DNA from: Balneolaceae bacterium
GTDB lineage: Bacteria; Bacteroidota; Rhodothermia; Balneolales; Balneolaceae
Length of the DNA stretch: 12,686 nt
Assembly (NCBI GenBank): GCA_007123785.1
Contig: SLGL01000419.1
Coordinates: 1 to 12,686 of the forward strand
Direction: 5' to 3'
Shown here: positions 7,215 through 12,686 of the stretch, piece by piece
Numbering within the stretch: the first letter of the stretch is position 1
Layout of the letters: each line of letters begins with the position of its first letter
Position numbers and translations under genes: made by a program
Notes under the pieces: model-generated
Seen by the model: only the letters and a program-made list of their open reading frames with translations
Told to the model about the DNA's origin: nothing
Database searches by the model: none

Positions 7215-10200
7215 TTAAGCCAATTCAGGGTTTTTGTTTGTCAGGCGAGCCAGATATGATGTTCTTGGACGAACATTCATCTCCTCAAGCATGACATAAT
7301 TTCTGTCGTTTCGCTTCTTTCTGGAAACTTCGCTATCACTGTCGGTAAGGTCTCCGAAAGAAATTGCATTTGCAGGACATGCCTGCTGGCAAGCTGTTTT
7401 AACCGCACCATCTTCCGGTTTTCTGGAACCGGTGGCAATTTTCGATTTGATTTTTTCCCGGTTCACACGCTGTACGCAATATGTACACTTTTCAACCACA
7501 CCACGGAAACGAACCGTTACTTCGGGGTTCATCGCCATCTGAATAATTTCGGGGTCATTGCCTGTCGTCAGGTACTCTTTCGTGTAGTTGAAGAAGTTAA
7601 AGCGCCGAACCTTGAAAGGGCAATTGTTCATACAGTATCTTGTACCGATACAGCGGTTATAAGTCATCTGGTTAATACCGTCTTCACTGTGCGTGGTGGC
7701 GGCAACCGGACAAACCTGCTCGCATGGCGCCAGTTCACAGTGCATACATGGAACCGGCTGGTGATACGCTGTGGGATTTTCTGCATCGCCTTCATAGTAG
7801 CGGTCGGTTCTGATCCAGTGCATGATTCTTCGGCGTCCCACCTCGCGCTTACCAATTACCGGGATGTTATTCTCGGCCTGGCAGGCAATGGTACAAACTC
7901 CGCATCCAAAACAGGAATTCAGGTCAATGGTCATTCCCCACTGTGGCTGATGGTCCGGCCCGTAATGCTCGTTAAAAAGAGAAACAGGTCCTCTGTCATC
8001 TCCCTTTTCAAGAGCTTGTTTCATACCGGGTACTTCAAAGCCGTGAAAACTTTTGAATGTAGCAAAATCGGGATTTTCACGGTATTCATCGAGAGTAGCT
8101 GTGCGAATCATATCACGTCCTTCAAGGCTGTGATGATCCTGAACACACGCAACTTCATAGGTACTGCCAACGGGTTCAACATCTGCCGCCTGGAAGAAGA
8201 GATTTTCTGTAGTTCGGAGGGGATAAGTATCAACCCCAACTCCATCGGCAACGCGGCCTACATTGCTGCGGCCGTATCCTACGGTTAGTGTAATAGAATC
8301 ATCGGCATGTCCCGGTTCTACCCAGGCAGCAATCTCGATGGTTTCTCCTCCGGCTGATATCCGGACTTTGGGTACATCATTATTTCTGAAACTTCGCTGC
8401 GGATTGATTCCGATACTTTCGGCGGTGGCCGCACTCATCAAAGCAACATTGTCCCAGGTAATTTTTGTCATAGGTTCAGGCAGCTCCTGAAGCCAGCTGT
8501 TGTTGGCAAAACGGCCATCAAATACGCGAGCGTCAGGCTTGATTGCAATCTCAATTCCTGAAACTTCACTTTGCCCGAGTGAACCTTCTACAGCAGATGC
8601 AAAATTGCCGGAAAGTGAAACAGAAGCAGAATCAAATCCGCTCTCTGTATCCAAACCGTCGTGTAGCACCCGCTCCCATTCTCTTGTAAAATCTGATGTA
8701 ATAACGTCCGACCAGGTATCCTGAACCAGCTCATAACCGCTGGTTTCTTCACCGTTCAGAAGAATTCCAAGAAATTCTACCGCACTGATACCGTTGAACA
8801 GTGGCTGAATCTGAGGCTGAATGATAGAACGCTGACCGGTGTAGGAGAGTCCGTCGCCCCATGCTTCGAGATAATGTGCACGGTTCACATGCCAGTGGCA
8901 TGCCTGCGAGGTCTCATCATAATATTCGGAAAGTTGAATGGTTGTGCCTGCATTTCCAAGTGCATCTGCAATGTTAAGATCAGCGGGCGCATTATAAATA
9001 AGGTTTCCGCCAATAAGAACAACCGTATCAAATTCACCGGCTTGCAGTTCCGAAATAGCATCAATAAATGCCTGATTTTCATCACGATTCACCCGGTAGG
9101 GAAGCTCGTGGTAAGTAACTGCGCTGCCCTCATTGCCAAGGGCAAGGTTCATCGCGGCAACGGCTGCATGAACTTCCGGTGAATGCTGTGCACCCAAAGT
9201 GATAACAGAACCGCCCTGATTATTGAGAAGTTCGTCTGCCAGTACATCAATCCAATCGTGGCCGCTGAAATCGTTCGAAACCCCCTCAAAGGCCGATAGG
9301 CCACTCACGGACTCAGCAAGCCTGGAGGCAAGGGCAAATGTAAATGGCGCAATCTGAGAGGACTTCAGCCGCAGACGGTGATCGGCGTATGAACCGGTGT
9401 TGGTAAATGCATTTTCCACGCTGTAGATACGAGACATGGTATCATCAACCGACTCCACTTTTCGCCTGGATGTCAGATTAAGTGAGTTTTCCACGCTGTT
9501 CTTGTGAGCCTGCGGACTCATAAAATCATCATCAAGAGCCAAAACCAGGTCAGCTTCATCGTAATGATTCACTGTTCGAAGACGCTGGCCAAACGCAATT
9601 TGTGTTCCTTCGATCGCATTGTTTTCAGAGAAAGGCTCATAAGTCACCCAGTCTGCATCATAATTATCAAGGATCTGCTCCTTTAACCTGTGATAAGTGG
9701 GTGATGATGTTGCCTCATCTATAAATAAAATTCTGCCGTTGTTGTTATTAAAATGATCAGCGGCAAATTCAACAAAATCATTTTTACTTACATTTTCGCC
9801 ATTTCTTCGCGGGGATCGGGACCGATCGGGATCGTACATTCCCAGTACACTTGCCTGATTATAGATACTTGTTCGGCCACCACTTGCGGGGTGATCTTGA
9901 TTCCCCTCAATTTTAGTAGGGCGCCCCTCATTGTTGGTAATCAGGAGTCCTGTAACACTATCCTGAAATGGCATGGAAGTTGCATAAAAAAGCGGCTCAC
10001 CCAGCACCATGTCTTCGGGCTGTCGTGAATAAGGAAGAATTTTTTGAACCGGCTTCCGGCACGATGCAAATCCGGCGAGAGCGATAGAAGCCCCCATCAC
10101 TCTCAGAAAGCTTCTTCGCGAAACCTGATCGGTAAGTTCGGTTGCATTTTCAGGGAATTCGCGTTCAGCATACTTTTTATACTCTTCGTTTTGAGCGAGC

Positions 10201-10247
10201 TCGTTTAAGCTTTTCCAGTATGTAGTTTGATTCGACTGATCACTCAT
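7215..10247 (-). CDS. actB: ACIII subunit ActB, molybdopterin-like domain fused to Fe-S domain
   Basis: Large periplasmic subunit of alternative complex III, 1010 residues. Residues 43-50 (SRRSFLRV) plus the following hydrophobic stretch are a Tat-type signal set about 40 residues inside the protein, as usual for this family; Cys63 may be a lipid site. About 65-700 is a molybdopterin-oxidoreductase-like domain which, in known ACIII, binds no molybdenum cofactor. About 765-990 is the ferredoxin-like domain with 15 cysteines: 779/782/785/789, 834/837/842/846, 866/872/876, and 921/924/953/957. The three-cysteine group, in CIGTRYCMNNCPFKVRRFN, fits one [3Fe-4S] and three [4Fe-4S] clusters, which form the wire from ActC towards ActA and ActE. 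The gene is intact, about the normal length, and starts 54 bases after actA. The ATG at 10247 is followed at once by a hydrophilic N-terminus typical of the family. Confidence 0.97.
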   Translation of the reverse strand: MSDQSNQTTYWKSLNELAQNEEYKKYAEREFPENATELTDQVSRRSFLRVMGASIALAGFASCRKPVQKILPYSRQPEDMVLGEPLFYATSMPFQDSVTGLLITNNEGRPTKIEGNQDHPASGGRTSIYNQASVLGMYDPDRSRSPRRNGENVSKNDFVEFAADHFNNNNGRILFIDEATSSPTYHRLKEQILDNYDADWVTYEPFSENNAIEGTQIAFGQRLRTVNHYDEADLVLALDDDFMSPQAHKNSVENSLNLTSRRKVESVDDTMSRIYSVENAFTNTGSYADHRLRLKSSQIAPFTFALASRLAESVSGLSAFEGVSNDFSGHDWIDVLADELLNNQGGSVITLGAQHSPEVHAAVAAMNLALGNEGSAVTYHELPYRVNRDENQAFIDAISELQAGEFDTVVLIGGNLIYNAPADLNIADALGNAGTTIQLSEYYDETSQACHWHVNRAHYLEAWGDGLSYTGQRSIIQPQIQPLFNGISAVEFLGILLNGEETSGYELVQDTWSDVITSDFTREWERVLHDGLDTESGFDSASVSLSGNFASAVEGSLGQSEVSGIEIAIKPDARVFDGRFANNSWLQELPEPMTKITWDNVALMSAATAESIGINPQRSFRNNDVPKVRISAGGETIEIAAWVEPGHADDSITLTVGYGRSNVGRVADGVGVDTYPLRTTENLFFQAADVEPVGSTYEVACVQDHHSLEGRDMIRTATLDEYRENPDFATFKSFHGFEVPGMKQALEKGDDRGPVSLFNEHYGPDHQPQWGMTIDLNSCFGCGVCTIACQAENNIPVIGKREVGRRRIMHWIRTDRYYEGDAENPTAYHQPVPCMHCELAPCEQVCPVAATTHSEDGINQMTYNRCIGTRYCMNNCPFKVRRFNFFNYTKEYLTTGNDPEIIQMAMNPEVTVRFRGVVEKCTYCVQRVNREKIKSKIATGSRKPEDGAVKTACQQACPANAISFGDLTDSDSEVSRKKRNDRNYVMLEEMNVRPRTSYLARLTNKNPELA

Positions 10248-10301
10248 TCTATAGAGATTGATTTATTAAATACTCGTGGTGTTGTACAGAGCTTCATATA
10301 A

Positions 10302-10946
10302 TTAGTAATGACAGCTTTGGCAATATGTAGGTGCATTAATATTATGCTTTGCAACCAGCTCCCGGCCCAGTTCCAACTGATTTTCTGCAGTATAACCCAT
10401 AGTAGTCACTTCTGAGACAGGCCGAACATGCTTTTCAGGTTCCCTGTGGCAGTCCAGGCACCAGCCCATACTTAGCGGCATTGCCTGATATACAACATCC
10501 ATGCGGTCTACACGACCGTGACAGGATTCGCAACCCACTCCAACATTAACATGTGCTGCATGATTAAAATAGGCGTAATCGGGAAGCATATGAACCCGAA
10601 TCCACTCAATTGGCTCGCCGGACTCCCAGCTATCAAAAACAGGTTCGAGATCTTCGCTGTCTGTTGCGATTTGATTGTGACAATTCATACATGTTTGTGT
10701 GGCCGGAATATTAGCATACTTCGATTCCGTAACCTGTGTATGACAATATTGGCAATCGAGGCCAAGCTGCCCCGCATGAACGGTATGGCTAAAAGGAACA
10801 GGTTGTACCGGAGCATAACCCACATCCAAAAATTCAGGAGAAAAGAAATACCATACACCAAAAACGATTGCATTTAAAAGAATGATAGAACCAACAAGAA
10901 TTCTTCGCGGAGCCTCATTGGTCCATTTTGGAAAAATCTGAGCCAT
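10302..10946 (-). CDS. actA: ACIII subunit ActA, membrane-anchored pentaheme cytochrome c
   Basis: Electron-wire subunit of alternative complex III, 214 residues. A single N-terminal membrane helix (about 15-36, preceded by EAPRR) anchors a periplasmic domain with five CxxCH haem sites: 65-69 (CQYCH), 86-90 (CMNCH), 139-143 (CESCH), 163-167 (CLDCH) and 209-213 (CQSCH), the last one residue from the C-terminus. Extra histidines such as 54, 57, 119, 129 and 132 are candidates for distal ligands. It is the first gene of the operon, as in other ACIII clusters. The ATG at 10946 has no Shine-Dalgarno sequence, only AT-rich leader. The five haems and the position make the assignment very secure. It is shorter than some Bacteroidota ActA proteins I recall, but complete in motifs. 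Confidence 0.97.
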   Translation of the reverse strand: MAQIFPKWTNEAPRRILVGSIILLNAIVFGVWYFFSPEFLDVGYAPVQPVPFSHTVHAGQLGLDCQYCHTQVTESKYANIPATQTCMNCHNQIATDSEDLEPVFDSWESGEPIEWIRVHMLPDYAYFNHAAHVNVGVGCESCHGRVDRMDVVYQAMPLSMGWCLDCHREPEKHVRPVSEVTTMGYTAENQLELGRELVAKHNINAPTYCQSCHY

Positions 10947-11390
10947 AAAATTCGTTTACGTATTACCTAATGATTCGAATGCGATTGATTATTGGCGTTA
11001 AGCCTGAAAAGGTACCGAATAATAGCAAAATTCGCATACCGTATTTGTGCCCCCTACCCATATTTAAAATGAGTCTAAATAACAGAAGGATAATTAACAC
11101 AGGCCGACTTAAATCGTGGGATAAGATAGGACACTGCCCATATAATTGCTTAAAAATCCCCCAACTTTTTTCTATTAATTCAGAGAAGATACTCTCAATT
11201 ATACGGCTGAATTTCGAAGCATTTAAAAAATGCTGTTAGATAGTGATTTATGAGAACCCGATTCACTTTCTCAATTGAACTCATTCAAACTATTTATCAA
11301 AAAGCGTTGTTAATTGGGACATTTAAGAAAACTTCTGATCGCAGAAATCTTTATTTTTTGTGCGCGAATTATCAAACTTAAGAATTTAAT
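10947..11390. promoter_or_regulatory. Divergent intergenic region between actA and the DUF420 gene
   Basis: 444 AT-rich bases with no convincing gene; it must hold the start signals of both flanking units. On the minus strand a perfect TATAAT lies at 11198-11203, with a weak -35-like TTAAAT 17 bases upstream, which would give the act operon a leader of about 240 bases. A TAAGTTTG string (minus strand, 11373-11380) matches the Bacteroidota -7 consensus but lacks a partner. Three small inverted repeats are seen: GCATTT/AAATGC at 11219-11233, TGAGAA/TTCTCA at 11251-11273, and TTCTG/CAGAA at 11333-11346 just before the DUF420 gene. Any could be an operator. None of these promoter calls is strong, and I see no riboswitch or known RNA. 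Confidence 0.4.
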
Positions 11391-11960
11391 ATGGATTCGA
11401 ATCTGCATAATAAACTCACAGTTCAATTTTTCAAAGAGGTGAGTGTACCCAAAGCTATCGGATTGATTTTACTAATCAGCGGGTTGGCTTTTCTATTTCT
11501 GATCTATCTTCTTTACTTCCGCGAAACGACAGACACAACAGCAACCTGGGTAGATCAGCTCCCTGCCCTGAATGCGCTGTTAAACAGCATTAGTACTGTT
11601 TTAATTATAGCAGGTTTTGCAGCTATAAAAAGAAAAAATTACGTAGGCCATATGAAGTTTATGCTTTCGGCATTTGTAGCTTCCAGCTTATTTTTAATCA
11701 GCTACCTTATTTACCACAATTTTGTGGGTCACACACCATTTCCCGGCGAGGGATTCATCAGGCCGCTCTATTTTACCATCCTGATCTCACACATTATTCT
11801 CTCTGCTTTTGTGGTTCCGCTGGTTCTTACAAGCTACTATTTTGCTTTTTCGGGAAAATTTAAAACTCACCGGAAAGTTTCGAAGTGGACGTTCCCGATA
11901 TGGCTCTATGTTTCCGTTACCGGTGTTATGATTTTCTTTATTTTGAACGCTTATGTTTAA
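11391..11960 (+). CDS. DUF420 five-helix membrane protein (CtaM/YozB-like)
   Basis: Integral membrane protein of 189 residues and about five helices (near 22-42, 59-79, 90-108, 126-147, 167-187). Several histidines sit at or near helix ends, in the pattern of DUF420: His87 (GHMKFM), His109 (IYHNF), His134 (ISHIIL) and His160 (THRKVSKW); His114 is a fifth. Staphylococcal CtaM of this family is needed for a working haem-copper oxidase, and Bacillus YozB is related, so a role in oxidase maturation is the natural inference. That suits its place directly divergent from the ACIII-caa3 operon. The histidines hint at haem or metal contact, but this is not shown by sequence alone. The ATG at 11391 follows an AT-rich leader with no Shine-Dalgarno motif. 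The family call is confident; the exact role here is inferred. Confidence 0.88.
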   Translation: MDSNLHNKLTVQFFKEVSVPKAIGLILLISGLAFLFLIYLLYFRETTDTTATWVDQLPALNALLNSISTVLIIAGFAAIKRKNYVGHMKFMLSAFVASSLFLISYLIYHNFVGHTPFPGEGFIRPLYFTILISHIILSAFVVPLVLTSYYFAFSGKFKTHRKVSKWTFPIWLYVSVTGVMIFFILNAYV

Positions 11961-11963
11961 AAT

Positions 11964-12020
11964 CTCCAGGCCTGCAGAATCTCCTGATTAGTCAAGAGGA
12001 GATTCTGAGCCAGGCAGGAG
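11964..12020. terminator. Large hairpin between convergent genes, likely bidirectional terminator
   Basis: Just past the DUF420 stop is a long imperfect hairpin. The core is an 11-bp perfect stem, 11975-11985 against 11997-12007, with an 11-base loop. A GCCTG/CAGGC stem (11970-11974 with 12011-12015) extends it across a 3-base bulge, and CTCC/GGAG (11964-11967 with 12017-12020) closes it. No T-run follows on the plus strand; on the minus strand a short TTTT follows. It sits between the stop codons of two facing genes, the classic place for a shared terminator. The stem is certain; the function is inferred. Confidence 0.65.
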
Positions 12021-12032
12021 CAAGCTTGAGAT

Positions 12033-12686
12033 TCAACCCCCAAGAAATTGTTCTCCCGGTTCCGGGATCACTACTTCGGTTTCGGAGTAATCTTCGGTAA
12101 ATTTTTTAAATTCTTCGGCTGTGCCTGTAAGTACCGGGAAGGTGCCGTAATGTATTGGCACTGCTACTTTGGCACCGATCATTTCACAGCACATTGCAGC
12201 TTCCTGTGGCCCCATTGTATAGTAATCACCAATCGGCACTGCAATAACATGCGGATCGTACATTTCTCCGTAAATTTCCAAATCAGTAAAGATATTGGTA
12301 TCTCCCAGGTGATAGAAACAGATATCTCCTTCAAACGAAATAACCAGGCCGCCGGCCTCTCCGGCATACTCTCCTCCAAACGATGAGCTGTGATTTGCAC
12401 TGACCAGTGTTACAGAAAAATCATCAAAATGAATAGTGCCGCCTTTATTAAATTCCACAGCCTGATCTTCTTCAAGTCCGTTCTTCTTCAGCAGATGCGA
12501 AAGTTCCACCTGAGCGACAACTGTGCATCCGGTTTCTTTGGCAATATCGAGTGTATCACCCACATGATCTTCATGGCCGTGTGTGAGCAGGATGAAGTCT
12601 ACATCATCCGGATTTTTGAATTCATCCGGAGTTTTGGGATTACCCGATAGAAAAGGATCAATGTAAATTACCTGTCCATTTGGTGA
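12033..12686 (-). CDS. UPF0173 metal-dependent hydrolase (metallo-beta-lactamase fold), 5' end missing
   Basis: Probable cytoplasmic hydrolase of the UPF0173/YtkL family, two-metal metallo-beta-lactamase fold; the natural substrate is unknown. 217 residues are visible; the frame is open to the right edge, so about 10-15 N-terminal residues (usually a short GHS motif) lie outside the window. The metal motif THGHEDHVGD is at visible residues 35-44. Further likely ligands are the His in SANHSSSF, the Asp in HLGDTN and the His in VPIHYGTF, all in the family order. The reading frame continues upstream of the internal GTG at 12561-12563, so that codon is not the start. It converges on the DUF420 gene, with the hairpin between their stops. 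It has no evident link to respiration. Confidence 0.93.
   Translation of the reverse strand, partial: SPNGQVIYIDPFLSGNPKTPDEFKNPDDVDFILLTHGHEDHVGDTLDIAKETGCTVVAQVELSHLLKKNGLEEDQAVEFNKGGTIHFDDFSVTLVSANHSSSFGGEYAGEAGGLVISFEGDICFYHLGDTNIFTDLEIYGEMYDPHVIAVPIGDYYTMGPQEAAMCCEMIGAKVAVPIHYGTFPVLTGTAEEFKKFTEDYSETEVVIPEPGEQFLGG

Noticed and set aside
7689..8288. 199-codon plus-strand open frame opposite actB
   Set aside because: Antisense shadow of the conserved Fe-S and linker region of ActB; the encoded sequence is not protein-like.
7215..10247. ActB as an active molybdenum enzyme
   Set aside because: Tat signal, fused Fe-S domain and neighbours are those of ACIII, whose molybdopterin-like domain is known to lack the cofactor.
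10970..11239. 89-codon plus-strand open frame in the divergent spacer
   Set aside because: Composition is unlike a protein of this genome, it resembles no family, it has no start signal, and it lies in AT-rich spacer.
12033..12563. Hydrolase starting at the internal GTG (12561-12563)
   Set aside because: The codon lies just after the metal-binding HGHEDH motif, which would be lost; the frame is open to the window edge with family sequence throughout.
1..12686. tRNA, rRNA, CRISPR array, prophage or defence genes
   Set aside because: No cloverleaf, rRNA-like stretch, regularly spaced repeats or relevant protein families were seen.

Overview
The window carries one long minus-strand respiratory operon and, beyond a 444-base divergent spacer, two convergent genes at its right end. 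The operon reads from about 10946 down past base 1. It encodes alternative complex III (ACIII, a quinol:cytochrome c/oxygen-reductase oxidoreductase) in the order actA-actB-actC-actD-actE-actF. A small HTH/membrane protein, an Sco copper chaperone and the first two subunits of a caa3-type cytochrome c oxidase follow (coxB complete, coxA cut by the window edge). Gaps between the genes are at most about 54 bases, and one junction overlaps, so a single transcript is likely.

How the genes work together: ActC and ActF are NrfD-like membrane subunits (ActC is the clearer quinol site). Electrons pass through the Fe-S domain of ActB to the pentaheme ActA and the cytochrome ActE, then to the cytochrome c tail and CuA centre of CoxB, and finally to the haem-copper site in CoxA. 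Sco probably delivers copper to CuA. No separate soluble cytochrome c is encoded here. ActE carries an extra C-terminal cytochrome c domain that closely resembles the tail of CoxB, which fits direct docking of ACIII to the oxidase.

On the plus strand, facing away from the operon, is a five-helix DUF420 protein, a family that includes the oxidase-maturation factor CtaM. It converges with a minus-strand UPF0173 metal-dependent hydrolase whose 5' end is cut by the window. A large hairpin lies between their stop codons.

Organism: the ACIII-caa3 gene order (also known from Rhodothermus marinus), moderate-to-low GC, start codons without Shine-Dalgarno sequences, and the protein style all suggest the Bacteroidota/Rhodothermota/Balneolota group. 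A marine Balneolales-like bacterium is my best guess, but this is inference from memory. The core is a known system. The parts that look least described are the diheme ActE and the membrane-tethered transposase-like HTH protein inside the operon.
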